Positions 18,400-26,955 of a DNA stretch of 64,000 nt are shown piece by piece; positions within the stretch are counted from its first letter, which is position 1, and each line of letters opens with the position of its first letter. The notes under the pieces are model-generated. The model worked only from the letters and a program-made list of their open reading frames with translations, was not told the DNA's origin and searched no databases. This DNA is from Victivallis sp. Marseille-Q1083 (GTDB lineage: Bacteria > Verrucomicrobiota > Lentisphaeria > Victivallales > Victivallaceae): contig NZ_CAHJXL010000001.1 of assembly GCF_903645315.1 (NCBI RefSeq), forward strand, positions 3,334,227-3,398,226. The letters are read 5' to 3'. The translations under genes and the position numbers were made by a program.

Positions 18400-18425
18400 A
18401 AAAAAAGCGGGTAAAACTCACCCAC
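18400..18425 (-). terminator. Terminator-like hairpin in the nusA leader (possible attenuator)
   Basis: On the minus strand a 6-bp stem (GTGGGT, 18425-18420, with ACCCGC, 18412-18407; one G-T pair) and a 7-base loop are followed by seven T (18406-18400). It lies between the predicted promoter and nusA, about 90 bases before the start codon, so it would stop transcription before the operon unless prevented. Upstream words ACTCAG (18439-18434) and CTGAGT (18472-18467) can pair with each other, and ACTCA can instead pair with TGAGT inside the terminator, giving mutually exclusive structures. Confidence 0.6.
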
Positions 18426-18477
18426 TTCCCTTGCTGAGTCTACAATTTTTCGTCGTCTTTACCAGAACTCAGGAGAT

Positions 18478-18505
18478 AATATAATCAGGAAAGTGGAAGT
18501 ATCAA
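18478..18505 (-). promoter_or_regulatory. Promoter of the nusA operon
   Basis: Minus strand TTGATA (18505-18500), 16-base spacer, TATATT (18483-18478), within the longer word TATATTAT. Predicted start about 18471, giving a leader of roughly 160 bases. Confidence 0.65.
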
Positions 18506-18513
18506 GAGCATCA

Positions 18514-18593
18514 ATCACTTTTTCCGGTGATTATTCCGTGATCCGGCCGGCAAAAACGGCGATATTTCGATTTTTTTGCCGGTAAAAAGTGAT
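18514..18593. repeat. Nested inverted repeats in the nusA/rpsT control region
   Basis: CCGGCAAAAA (18547-18556) pairs perfectly with TTTTTGCCGG (18573-18582). An outer repeat ATCACTTTTT (18514-18523) pairs with AAAAAGTGAT (18584-18593) and can extend through CCGG with a single bulge, competing with the inner stem. Position outside both leaders suggests a protein site or a structured RNA. Confidence 0.5.
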
Positions 18594-18760
18594 TTATGGC
18601 TTGAATATTACGAAAGTTGTGGCATTTTTACTGGCTTGTTAGAGATTGTCGGTCATGGTCCGAGCCGGTGTGGATTTTTTCGGACGAAAGACCGTGGCCA
18701 ATGAATGTGAAGAATACACTTTTTTTAGAAGTAAAAACTCAAAAGCAAGGATGAATTGAA

Positions 18761-19030
18761 ATGCCTCATTTGAAATCCGCCATCAAGCGGTTGCGGACCA
18801 GCAAGCTGGCCAATCAGCGCAACAAAGCCCGTACCAGCGCGTTGAAAACCTTTGAGAAGAAATTCCGCGCCGCCGTCAGTTCCGGCGATGCTGCCCAGGC
18901 GGCCGAACTGCTCAAAATGTGCTGCAGCAAACTCGACAAAGCGGCCAAAGTCGGTGTAATCCATCGCAATAAAGTGGCCAACAAGAAATCTCAGCTCGAC
19001 AAACTGATGAATTCCCTGCAGGCAAATTAA
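18761..19030 (+). CDS. rpsT: 30S ribosomal protein S20, 89 aa
   Basis: Small basic helical protein that binds 16S rRNA. The N-terminus MPHLKSAIKRLRTSKLANQ and the helical repeat pattern with Lys/Arg at regular spacing, plus KVGVIHRNKVANKKSQL near the end, are typical for bS20. An SD-like AAGGATG precedes the ATG. Followed after 44 bases by the 29-codon basic gene. Confidence 0.95.
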   Translation: MPHLKSAIKRLRTSKLANQRNKARTSALKTFEKKFRAAVSSGDAAQAAELLKMCCSKLDKAAKVGVIHRNKVANKKSQLDKLMNSLQAN

Positions 19031-19074
19031 AGCTGAGCTCTGCATCCATTAATTTTCAGTAACAAGGATTCAAA

Positions 19075-19164
19075 ATGGGTAACCTTAAGAAGAAGCGTCG
19101 GAGAAAAATCGCCAAGCACAAGCGTAAAAAGCAGCTCAAGTCTTTGCGGCATAAGAACAAGTAA
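19075..19164 (+). CDS. Very small basic ribosomal-type protein, AURKAIP1/COX24 family, 29 aa
   Basis: ATG at 19075, AAGGA 6 bases upstream, TAA at 19162-19164. The product is almost only Lys, Arg and His (MGNLKKKRRRKIAKHKRKK, then QLKSLRHKNK). The pattern KKRRRKI-x-KHKRKK-x-L-x3-RHK matches the short bacterial relatives of mitochondrial mS38/COX24 that bind the small ribosomal subunit. Adjacency to rpsT and a shared terminator support this. It is below the usual size limit of gene finders and easily missed. Confidence 0.85.
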   Translation: MGNLKKKRRRKIAKHKRKKQLKSLRHKNK

Positions 19165-19213
19165 GTCCTGCCGGATTGCCGGGGCTTGGTTGTGGGATAA
19201 AAAGAGTCCGTTC

Positions 19214-19258
19214 AACGCTCTTCCGCTTGAATTTTCAATGGGAGAGCGTTATTTTTTT
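19214..19258 (+). terminator. Rho-independent terminator after the rpsT unit
   Basis: AACGCTCT (19214-19221) pairs with AGAGCGTT (19243-19250); an inner TTGAA/TTCAA stem closes the loop; seven T at 19252-19258. Confidence 0.88.
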
Positions 19259-19346
19259 GTTCAGGCAAGGTGCCCGGCAGTCGGCCGGCGGCGCGGTCTG
19301 CGGTGGTGGTCTGTTTGGAATTAACAGCATAGGGAAAGACGGAATC

Positions 19347-21119
19347 ATGCGACGATGGTGGAAATTCATCCTGGCCGGCAGTTTGCCGTGGATGGCCGGC
19401 GCCGGCGAGGTCGGTATCGACTGGTTGAACGCGGACGGCAGTGCGCCGCCGGCTGAAACGGCGGTTGCCGAAGCGGCCCCGAAAGCGCAGGCGTTAGCCG
19501 GGTTTGCGATGGCGCTGCTCGGTGAGGAGGGCGGCGATGAAAATTCCTGGCTGCTGCAGGCGCTGGCCAACGATGCCGATGCCCGGTTGCCGTTGAAACT
19601 TCTGCTGCAGCAGTTGCAGCAGAGTTATCCGATAGATGAAGCGGTGATCCGCCGGCTGTGCGAGATTGCCGAGGCCAATCCGCAGGCATTGATGCTGAAC
19701 ATGGTTGCCCTGGAATTAGGCAACGATCTGGAGCGGGAGCCATTGTCTTCCGAGCGGCAGTTGGCGATGGGATTGGCGGTCTGGAAGAGGTTGCCGCCGG
19801 ACCGGAACTGGACGGATGCCGAATTGGCGGAGCAGTACGTCAAACTGATCGGCGGACTGGTGCTGCTCTATGCCAACCAAGGGCAATTCGAAGCCGGGGA
19901 AAAATTATTGACCGACGAACTGGAGCTGGTCGGCGGCAGCGGTTACCGGCATGAGCGGTTGCTGGAAAATGCGGCGATCTTCTACCGGCTGGGGGCGGAG
20001 CATGCCTCGGACGACCGGGGGTGGCTGGGCTGGCGGGACAGCCCGCGGCAGCGTTATCGGGAGCGGCTGGCGGCGACGTTGGAACAGTTGCTGGCGGAAG
20101 CCGATGAGCTGAAGGAGAACTCCGCCCTGCAGCGGCTGACGGTTTTTCGGAATCTCGGCTGCGACACGGAGTTCGAAACGCTGGTGGCCCGGTTGATCAA
20201 ACGACCGGATATCGTCAGAAAGGCGGATCTGTATACGTTGCTGGCGGAGCAGCGGCAGCGGGCCGGCCGATTCCAGGAAGCCTGTGAATTGTGGAAAAAA
20301 CTGTGCCGGCTCTTCCCGCTGGAGCGGGAATACCGGCTGAATCTGGGATATGCCGCCTTCCTCGGCGGCGATTATGAACTGGCGGCGGAACAATTCGAAT
20401 GGATTTTGCTCCTGCTGCCGAAAAACGACGGCATCCGGCAGATGCTGATTCACTGCTGTCTGACCTTGGGCCAATACGACAAAGCCGCGCGGCTGAATAG
20501 AAAAATACAGGATGAATTCAACCGTAAATGCACTTCAATCGAAATTGCCTTGTGGCGAAAATCGCTGTCGAAGGCGCGGGAGCTGTTGACCGAACTGGAG
20601 GACGAGGCGGTGGCGGCGCCGGTCAACGAGGTTTTCTTTCAACGTCTGGAGCGGGTGTACAATTTATGGATGGCGCTGGCCGAGCTGCAGCATGATACCG
20701 GGTTGGCCATCAGGATTTGCTCTGAGATGGAGACGATGGGGCTGCTGGATGTGCCGCGGAATGCCAATAACATCGGTTATACGCTGGCGATTTTGGACAT
20801 TGAACTGGACAAGGCGGAAAAATTAATCCGGTTGGCGCTGGCGGAGGACCGGGAGTTCGATGTATTGGACAGCATGGCGATGCTCTGCTTCCGGCGCGGC
20901 AGATACCGGGAAGCGGTCGATTATATCGAAGAGGCGCTGGCATTGCAGACGGAGCGGAAGGACGGCGTCATCTATGAGCATGCCGGCGACATTTACCTGG
21001 CGGTCGGCAAGCCGGACCTGGCGGCGGAATGTTATCGTCTGGCCCTGCAGTATGTGTCCTATGGTCTGGATACCGACGGCGTCAAAGCCAAGCTGCAGGC
21101 GCTGGAAGCCGGAAATTGA
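19347..21119 (+). CDS. Exported TPR-repeat protein, 590 aa
   Basis: The ATG at 19347 gives an N-terminal signal sequence (MRRWWKFILAGSLPWMAGAG, cleavage probably after AGA). The rest is helical with recognisable tetratricopeptide units in the C-terminal half, for example ACELWKKLCRLFPLEREYRLNLGYAAFLGGDYELAAEQFEWIL and YREAVDYIEEALALQ...YEHAGDIYLAVGKPDLAAECYRLALQ split across repeats. Such proteins are periplasmic or envelope scaffolds; no catalytic motif is seen. The frame extends upstream to 19176 but only through the terminator, so the later start is chosen. Partner unknown. Confidence 0.8.
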   Translation: MRRWWKFILAGSLPWMAGAGEVGIDWLNADGSAPPAETAVAEAAPKAQALAGFAMALLGEEGGDENSWLLQALANDADARLPLKLLLQQLQQSYPIDEAVIRRLCEIAEANPQALMLNMVALELGNDLEREPLSSERQLAMGLAVWKRLPPDRNWTDAELAEQYVKLIGGLVLLYANQGQFEAGEKLLTDELELVGGSGYRHERLLENAAIFYRLGAEHASDDRGWLGWRDSPRQRYRERLAATLEQLLAEADELKENSALQRLTVFRNLGCDTEFETLVARLIKRPDIVRKADLYTLLAEQRQRAGRFQEACELWKKLCRLFPLEREYRLNLGYAAFLGGDYELAAEQFEWILLLLPKNDGIRQMLIHCCLTLGQYDKAARLNRKIQDEFNRKCTSIEIALWRKSLSKARELLTELEDEAVAAPVNEVFFQRLERVYNLWMALAELQHDTGLAIRICSEMETMGLLDVPRNANNIGYTLAILDIELDKAEKLIRLALAEDREFDVLDSMAMLCFRRGRYREAVDYIEEALALQTERKDGVIYEHAGDIYLAVGKPDLAAECYRLALQYVSYGLDTDGVKAKLQALEAGN

Positions 21120-21126
21120 TCTTGCC

Positions 21127-21147
21127 TTGATTTTCAAAAAAAATCAA
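21127..21147. terminator. Weak AT-rich hairpin between convergent genes
   Basis: TTGATTTT (21127-21134) pairs with AAAATCAA (21140-21147). It separates the TPR gene (plus) from prmA (minus). No GC core, so termination strength is doubtful. Confidence 0.3.
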
Positions 21148-21193
21148 CCGCTCCGGATCGTGCCCGGACCTGCCGGAATCGGCTCTGCACGCT

Positions 21194-22075
21194 TCAATTG
21201 CGGCAAAACAGGCCGCTGGTCCACTCTTTTTCGGTGAAGCGGTCCAGCTCCCGGCCGCCGGCGTCGGTGAAAACCGCCGCCAGGGCGTCGAATTCGCTGT
21301 TGAGGATACCGGCCAGCGCCAGATAGCCGCCGGGCCTCACCCAGCCGACGATGCGGCGGGCATTGGCTTTCAAAATGTGGCCGAGGATGTTGACCAGCGC
21401 CAGATCGTAACCGCCTTCCGGCGCCTCGTAACCGACGGCATCTCCTTGGAACAGGCGGATCTGCCCGGTCAACTGATTGATCGCAATGTTTTCCGCGGCC
21501 ACTTTGACCGCGTCCGGGTCGTAGTCGAAGGCGTCGATCGGCCGGTAGCCGAGTTTTCCGGCGGCGATCGCCAGGATGCCGGAACCGCAGCCGGCGTCGA
21601 GGACCGAACGGACTTCGGGCCGCCCGGCCAGCCGGGCGAGGGTTTTCAGGCAATAGGCGGTCGTGGCGTGCTGGCCGGTGCCGAAACTCATCCCCGGATC
21701 GATGTCGACGACCGCCTGGCCGGGTTTCGGTTCATAGGCCAGCCAGCTCGGCCGGATGACCAGGTTGTCGGCGATGTGGATGAGGTGGAAATATTTTTTC
21801 CAGACTTCCGACCAGTCCTCTTTGGGCAGTTCGAAATATTCCGGCGCCGAGAGGCGGATGCCGTATTCCGCCCACAGCGGCAGCAGTTGCTGCAATTGCG
21901 CCATCGCCGCCAGCGCGGCCGCCTTGTCCAGCGTATAAACGGTGTGCCAGACGGATTTTTCCTCGCGGTTTTCCCAGGTGCCGACATAGGCGTCCAGGGC
22001 GGACAGAAATTCGACCGTCTGATTGTAATCGTCGGACAGATCACGCATTTTACAGCAATAAAGCAACTCGCTCAT
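21194..22075 (-). CDS. prmA: Ribosomal protein L11 methyltransferase PrmA, 293 aa
   Basis: SAM-dependent methylation of L11. The SAM motif I VLDAGCGSGILAIAAGKLG is followed by the acidic loop DAFDYDPDAV and the catalytic-region motif LALVNILGHIL, and the segment MSFGTGQHATT before motif I is the PrmA hallmark. ATG at 22075 is chosen because the ORF upstream is unlike the family and AAGGA lies before this ATG. Upstream it is divergent from guaA. Confidence 0.9.
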   Translation of the reverse strand: MSELLYCCKMRDLSDDYNQTVEFLSALDAYVGTWENREEKSVWHTVYTLDKAAALAAMAQLQQLLPLWAEYGIRLSAPEYFELPKEDWSEVWKKYFHLIHIADNLVIRPSWLAYEPKPGQAVVDIDPGMSFGTGQHATTAYCLKTLARLAGRPEVRSVLDAGCGSGILAIAAGKLGYRPIDAFDYDPDAVKVAAENIAINQLTGQIRLFQGDAVGYEAPEGGYDLALVNILGHILKANARRIVGWVRPGGYLALAGILNSEFDALAAVFTDAGGRELDRFTEKEWTSGLFCRN

Positions 22076-22275
22076 TTTCCAGAAAATTCCTTGATTGGTT
22101 CGTTTTTCCTTAACCTGGCTTACTATACCGTCCGATTGCGGATTTTGCCAATCCGGCCGGGCGGGGAAAAGATTTTTGTTTTCGCGGGGGGCGTGCTTTA
22201 AAAAGCGATTTCCGGGAGTATAGTAATAACGAATGATTTTGAATGAAACCAACCTCTAACAGAATTGGGAAAGCG

Positions 22276-23826
22276 ATGTCGCAAACTGTTGAGACAATTG
22301 TCGTACTGGACTTCGGTTCGCAATACAGCCAGCTCATTGCCCGGCGCATTCGCGAATGCAGCGTCTACAGCAAGATTCTGCCGTTCCACGCGTCGGCGGA
22401 ACGGATTCTGGCGGAAAATCCGAAGGGCATTATTTTAAGCGGCGGACCGGCCAGCGTTTATCAGGAAAACGCGCCGAAGTGCGATCCGAAAATTTTTGAA
22501 CTCGGCATTCCGGTGCTCGGTATCTGTTACGGACTGCAACTGCTGATCATGACCCTCGGCGGCCGGGTGGCGCCCGGCAAGGCGCGCGAATACGGCAAAG
22601 CGATGCTGAAGATCGCCGATTCCGGATCGCTGTTCAACGGCCTGTCCGGCGAAATCCAGGTGTGGATGTCGCACGGCGACAAAGTGACCGCGCCGCCGCC
22701 GGGCAAATTCAAGGTGCTGGCGACGACCGACAACTGCGAATATTGCGCGGTTACCGTCGAGGATCGCAATATTTTCGGCATTCAGTTCCACCCGGAGGTG
22801 GTTCACACGCCGCAGGGCAAACGGATTATCTGCAATTTCTGCCATGATATCTGCGGCTGTGCCGGCAATTGGACGATGGCGGGTTTTATCGAGCAATCGG
22901 TCAGTGAAATCCGGGAGACGGTCGGCCGGAACCGGGTGATTCTGGGGTTGTCCGGCGGCGTCGATTCCTCGGTGGCGGCGGCGTTGATCAACAAAGCGAT
23001 CGGCGGGCAGTTGACCTGTATTTTCGTCAACAACGGCCTGTTGCGCAAAAACGAAGCGCAGCGGGTTCAGGATTTGTTCGGCCGCAATTTTCGGATGAAG
23101 CTGGTTTACGTCGACGCGACCGAACGGTTCATGACCAAACTCAAGGACGTCGCCGAGCCGGAACGCAAACGTAAAATCATCGGTCATGAATTCGTTCAGG
23201 TGTTCGACGAAGCGTCGTCGGCGATCGAGGATGCCGTTTTCCTGGCGCAGGGCACCACTTATCCGGACGTCATCGAGAGTGTGCCGATCGACGGCAATCC
23301 GGCGGCGATGATCAAAAGCCATCACAATGTCGGCGGTTTGCCGAAAGAGATGAAATTCAAATTGCTGGAGCCGTTGAGCCGCCTGTTCAAGGATGAAGTG
23401 CGGGAGGTCGGCCGGCAGCTCGGTCTGCCGGAGGATGTCGTCATGCGGCAGCCGTTCCCGGGGCCCGGTCTGGCGGTGCGCCATCTCGGGGCGGTTTCGA
23501 CCGAAACGCTGGATATTCTGCGCGATGCCGACGAGATCGTCGTCGATGAAATCAAAAAGGCCGGTTTGTATTTCAAAATCTGGCAGACCTTCGCGGTATT
23601 CCTGCCGTTGCGTACCGTCGGGGTGATGGGCGACGAACGGACCTACGATTATGTGATTGCATTGCGGGCGGTCGAAAGCTGCGACGGCATGACCGCCGAC
23701 TGGGTGAAATTGCCGTACGAATTGCTGGAAACGATTTCCAACCGGATCATCAACGAAGTGCGCGGCGTCAACCGGGTGGTCTACGACATCACCTCGAAGC
23801 CGCCGGGCACGATCGAATGGGAATAA
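22276..23826 (+). CDS. guaA: GMP synthase (glutamine-hydrolysing), 516 aa
   Basis: Converts XMP to GMP with glutamine. Class I amidotransferase domain: GICYGLQL (nucleophile Cys near residue 84), QFHPEVVH (His, with the Glu of HPE); then the PP-loop GLSGGVDSS (about 219-227) and the C-terminal dimerisation domain ending [13 protein letters not shown], the standard terminus. [16 protein letters not shown] is the usual N-terminus, so the ATG at 22276 is preferred; an in-frame ATG at 22243 would add 11 residues. The stop is one base before rsmD. Confidence 0.95.
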   Translation: MSQTVETIVVLDFGSQYSQLIARRIRECSVYSKILPFHASAERILAENPKGIILSGGPASVYQENAPKCDPKIFELGIPVLGICYGLQLLIMTLGGRVAPGKAREYGKAMLKIADSGSLFNGLSGEIQVWMSHGDKVTAPPPGKFKVLATTDNCEYCAVTVEDRNIFGIQFHPEVVHTPQGKRIICNFCHDICGCAGNWTMAGFIEQSVSEIRETVGRNRVILGLSGGVDSSVAAALINKAIGGQLTCIFVNNGLLRKNEAQRVQDLFGRNFRMKLVYVDATERFMTKLKDVAEPERKRKIIGHEFVQVFDEASSAIEDAVFLAQGTTYPDVIESVPIDGNPAAMIKSHHNVGGLPKEMKFKLLEPLSRLFKDEVREVGRQLGLPEDVVMRQPFPGPGLAVRHLGAVSTETLDILRDADEIVVDEIKKAGLYFKIWQTFAVFLPLRTVGVMGDERTYDYVIALRAVESCDGMTADWVKLPYELLETISNRIINEVRGVNRVVYDITSKPPGTIEWE

Positions 23827-23827
23827 G

Positions 23828-24400
23828 ATGGCGATGCGGATCATCGGCGGGGTTGGACGGAGCCTGGTGCTGGAAGTGCCGGCTGGGTTGGCGGTGCGGC
23901 CGACGGCCGGTCGGGCCCGCGAAGCGCTGTTCAACAGCCTCGGTGATCTGACCGGCTTGACGGTGTTCGATCTGTGCGCCGGCAGCGGCGCGCTCGGGCT
24001 GGAAGCGGCCAGCCGGGGGGCGGCGCTGGTGGTGATGGTCGAGAAGGAACGGCGGCATTGTGCCGCGATCGAGCGCAATGTTGCCGCGTTGCGGAAAAGT
24101 GGCGTCGAAACGGAATGCCGGGTCGTCTGCGGCGATGTCGCGGCGGCGGCTTTTCAGTTTCAGTCTTCCGGTGCCGATTTGATTTTCAGCGACCCGCCTT
24201 ACGACCGATCAATTGAATTATTTGAGACTTTGTTGGGCAACCGGCGTTTCGTCCAGTGGGCTGCCGGGGCGAAACTGGTCTGGGAAATTCCTGATGTGCC
24301 GGGGGCGGTCGGACCGTTCCTCGGCCGGCCGGCCGTGACGGCAACCGTTCGTAAATTCGGCGGCACCGACTTTCTGGTCGGCCGCTTCCAGGTCTCATGA
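23828..24400 (+). CDS. rsmD: 16S rRNA (guanine-966-N2)-methyltransferase RsmD, 190 aa
   Basis: RIIGG near residue 4, RPTAGRAREALFNSL (the RsmD signature before the SAM domain), SAM motif FDLCAGSGALGLEAASRGA and catalytic SDPPYD (variant of NPPY). Length typical. ATG lies one base after guaA and the stop overlaps the next ATG by 4 bases, so the three genes form one unit. Confidence 0.92.
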   Translation: MAMRIIGGVGRSLVLEVPAGLAVRPTAGRAREALFNSLGDLTGLTVFDLCAGSGALGLEAASRGAALVVMVEKERRHCAAIERNVAALRKSGVETECRVVCGDVAAAAFQFQSSGADLIFSDPPYDRSIELFETLLGNRRFVQWAAGAKLVWEIPDVPGAVGPFLGRPAVTATVRKFGGTDFLVGRFQVS

Positions 24401-25350
24401 CGATAGCGCTGGAGAATTGGCGCTGGCATGGCGCCATCGGTCCGGCCGAGGCGGCCGGGTTCGTGCTGTCCGAAGCCAATTGCATCAAGCGCAATCCGGT
24501 GCGGCGGGTTTACCTGACCGGCGATTGCTACGTCAAGATCGAATTTCCGGCCGGTCGCCTGCGCCGGCTGGGCGCCGGCTGGCGGCCGAAGGCGGCGGCG
24601 GAATACGGCGCGGCGCGTCGGCTGGTCGCTGCCGGTATGCCGGTGGTTGAATATCTCGGCTGGGGACAGCGCGGCGGTCTTAATGCGGTCGTTTCCCGCC
24701 GCTGGCCGGACGGCGAAGATGTTCACTCCTATTTTTACCGCGAACTGGTCTACGGTGCCGAAAAAGCGCCGGAATTTTATGCGGCGCTGCTGGATTTTCT
24801 GGGCCGTTACCGGCACTGCGGCGTCAATCATCCCGATTTTCATCTCGGCAATGTCCTGTATCGGCCGGATGACCGGCAATTCACTCTGGTCGATGTTTAC
24901 CGGGTTGGCCTGGGCGGCCGGGAAGGGGTGCGGCGGCGTCAACTGGGACATTTCCTGTTGGAATTGCGGGCGGCACAGCCGTTGGAACAACTGCTGGACT
25001 GGGGGGCGCAACTGGGACTGTCGGCTTCGCTGCTGCGGCAGGAGCTGGCGGACGCCCGGGTGGCGCTGCGGCGCGAACTGCCGCGCCGTCTGCGGCAATT
25101 GCTGGAGGGGTATCCGAAGTTTTCCGCGTGGAGTTCGGACGGAGAACGCCGGGTGCTGCTGATCAAGGACATGCTGCGCCGGCTGCCGGTTCCGGCGCAA
25201 TTGGCCGGACCGGAAAAAACTGCGCCGGAGAGGATTGAAAAGTTGCTGGCGGACGAATTGTTCGGCCGGTTGGATGGCCGGAGCGAAACGGGCATGATCG
25301 CCGCTTGGGAGCCGCCGGATCTGGTTTACCGCCGGCAGCGCCCTCTGTAA
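24397..25350 (+). CDS. Lipopolysaccharide kinase (Kdo/WaaP)-like protein, 317 aa
   Basis: Protein-kinase-like fold of the KdkA/WaaP type. CYVKIEFP near residue 46 holds the ATP-binding Lys, HPDFHLGN (145-152) is the catalytic loop with Asp147 and Asn152, and LVDVYRV (about 167-173) replaces DFG. Known relatives phosphorylate Kdo or heptose in the inner core of lipopolysaccharide on the inner face of the cytoplasmic membrane. The C-terminal 120 residues are Leu/Arg rich helices. Supports a Gram-negative envelope; exact sugar not readable. Its ATG overlaps rsmD. Confidence 0.8.
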   Translation: MTIALENWRWHGAIGPAEAAGFVLSEANCIKRNPVRRVYLTGDCYVKIEFPAGRLRRLGAGWRPKAAAEYGAARRLVAAGMPVVEYLGWGQRGGLNAVVSRRWPDGEDVHSYFYRELVYGAEKAPEFYAALLDFLGRYRHCGVNHPDFHLGNVLYRPDDRQFTLVDVYRVGLGGREGVRRRQLGHFLLELRAAQPLEQLLDWGAQLGLSASLLRQELADARVALRRELPRRLRQLLEGYPKFSAWSSDGERRVLLIKDMLRRLPVPAQLAGPEKTAPERIEKLLADELFGRLDGRSETGMIAAWEPPDLVYRRQRPL

Positions 25351-25433
25351 GTTTTTTTTATAGAACAATGGATACCGTCGGCTGCTCTTCTCCGACCGGC
25401 ACCGCCCCGGAACCAATCGTTTTGAATTCGGCT

Positions 25434-26555
25434 CTATTCTTGTAGAAACTCGAAATCGTAGCCTTTCAAATCCAGTTCGTCGACCAGGGCGCGGATGTTC
25501 TTCTGCAAGGCCGGATTGACCGGGACGCCTTCTTTCAAGCGCCGTTGATAATTCAGGTACTCCTTTTCTCCGGCGGTGTAGATGTGCGGCTGGCCGGGCG
25601 CCCGGCGCGAGGCGCGCAATTCGCGCAGAATATCGCCGGCGGTCTTTTTGAAACTGTCCAGGCCGGTGAAGCATTCGATGTTGATTGCCAGGAAGAAGTG
25701 TCCCAGGTGATAAGGCCGTTTGCTGCCGTCGGCGTTGAACCCGAGCAACCCCTTGAGGAAACTGCCCTGCTGCAGCGCCGCCGACAGGATTTCGACCACC
25801 GTCGCGTAACCGTAACCCTTGTAGCCGCCGTGTTCCTCGCCGATGCCGCCGAGCGGCGTCAACGCCGCTTTGCCCTTGACCAGGTCGATCAGGATCTGTT
25901 CGGTATCGGTGCGGGTTCGGCCGTCCTCGCCGATCACCCAGCCGGGCGGCAGTTCCCTGCCGGCGCGGGCGTACACTTCGATCTTGCCGCGCTGCGAAAT
26001 GCTGGTGGCGCAGTCGAGCAGGAACGGAAACGGTTCATCGGTCGGCATGCCGAAGGTCAACGGGTTGGTGCCGAGCATGTTTTCGACGCCGAAAGTCGGG
26101 GCGATCGACGGCCGGGCGTTGGTGCCGGTCATGCCGATCATGCCGTGTTCGGCCGCCATCAATGCGTAATAGCCGGCGATGCCGTAATGGGTCGAATTGC
26201 GCACCGCCGTCATCCCCATGCCGTACTGTTTTGCTTTGTCGATCGCCAACTGCATCGCCTGTCTGGCGATGACCTGGCCCATGCCGTCGTGGCCGTCGAT
26301 GACCGCGGTGGTCGGGCTTTCGCGGACGATTTCAAACCGGGTGACCGGCTGCTGTATGCCGGCTTTGATCCGGTCGTAATAGATCGGTTTGAGGCGGCCG
26401 ATGCCGTGCGAATCGATGCCCAGCTTGTCCGCCGTGATCAATACGTCGGCGCAGATCGCCGCATCGGCGGCCGGGACGCCGCTCTTTTCGAAAACTTCAC
26501 GCATGAAACGCTCCAGCGTCTCAAAGTCGATCCGGTAAATTTTTTCGGCGTCCAT
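25434..26555 (-). CDS. Ldh/MDH2-family NAD(P)-dependent 2-oxoacid reductase, 373 aa
   Basis: Belongs to the non-Rossmann malate/L-lactate dehydrogenase family (also includes ureidoglycolate and sulfolactate enzymes). GIDSHGIGR (about 47-55) and the THYGIAGYYA motif near 125 with the catalytic His, GTNARPSIAPTFG and MLGTNPL near 145-165, and GGYKGYG near 255 are family signatures. Full length. The 2-hydroxy acid used cannot be read. SD AGGAGG just before the ATG. It lies 11 bases after folB on the minus strand. Confidence 0.88.
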   Translation of the reverse strand: MDAEKIYRIDFETLERFMREVFEKSGVPAADAAICADVLITADKLGIDSHGIGRLKPIYYDRIKAGIQQPVTRFEIVRESPTTAVIDGHDGMGQVIARQAMQLAIDKAKQYGMGMTAVRNSTHYGIAGYYALMAAEHGMIGMTGTNARPSIAPTFGVENMLGTNPLTFGMPTDEPFPFLLDCATSISQRGKIEVYARAGRELPPGWVIGEDGRTRTDTEQILIDLVKGKAALTPLGGIGEEHGGYKGYGYATVVEILSAALQQGSFLKGLLGFNADGSKRPYHLGHFFLAINIECFTGLDSFKKTAGDILRELRASRRAPGQPHIYTAGEKEYLNYQRRLKEGVPVNPALQKNIRALVDELDLKGYDFEFLQE

Positions 26556-26566
26556 CGGCTTCCTCC

Positions 26567-26938
26567 TTATGACAGGGTTGATTGATTGTTCCGTTCCCGG
26601 CGCAATTTGACCGCCACGCTGCGGGTATGGGCAAGCGCTCCTGGTTTGTCGACGGTCACTTCGACCGCCATGACCGGCGCATGGCTTAGACAGAGTTCGG
26701 CCGTTGCCGCGGCGAAACGCTCGATCAGCCGAAAACGGCTGTCGGCCCCGAGTTGCAGAATCTGCCGTTCCAGCATCTGATAATTGACTGTCCGGGCCAG
26801 GTCATCGCCGGTGCCGGCTTCGTTCAGGTCGAGTTCCAGTTCGAGGTTGAGCAGCAGCTCCCGCTGCTGCCGGCGTTCGGCCGGCAGCGTGCCGATCGTC
26901 GTCACCACCCGCAGGTCGCGTAAAATGATTTTATCCAT
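26567..26938 (-). CDS. folB: Dihydroneopterin aldolase FolB, 123 aa
   Basis: Folate pathway aldolase (7,8-dihydroneopterin to 6-hydroxymethyl-7,8-dihydropterin). The tunnelling-fold pattern is seen: DLRVVTTIGTLPAERRQ near the N-terminus, E-rich strand LNLELELDL, NYQMLE near residue 52 with the conserved Tyr, ERFAAATAE and the C-terminal VEVTVDKPGAL containing the catalytic Lys. Normal length. No other folate gene is adjacent. Confidence 0.88.
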   Translation of the reverse strand: MDKIILRDLRVVTTIGTLPAERRQQRELLLNLELELDLNEAGTGDDLARTVNYQMLERQILQLGADSRFRLIERFAAATAELCLSHAPVMAVEVTVDKPGALAHTRSVAVKLRRERNNQSTLS

Positions 26939-26955
26939 CGGTCAACCGCCTTTCC

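Larger units (their letters stand above)
18311..18760. other. 450-bp divergent control region between nusA and rpsT
   Basis: No gene. It holds the nusA promoter (18478-18505, minus), the nusA leader hairpins (18400-18472, minus), and a set of nested inverted repeats at 18514-18593 between the two transcription units. I see no convincing promoter word for rpsT; the segment 18594-18760 is otherwise featureless to me. Confidence 0.6.

Noticed and set aside
22076-22275. Purine riboswitch before guaA
   Set aside because: The short leader lacks the conserved TATA...CCTAC-type core and three-way junction.
22435-24078. 547-codon minus-strand frame over guaA and rsmD
   Set aside because: Antisense shadow caused by high third-position GC; both sense genes have complete motifs.
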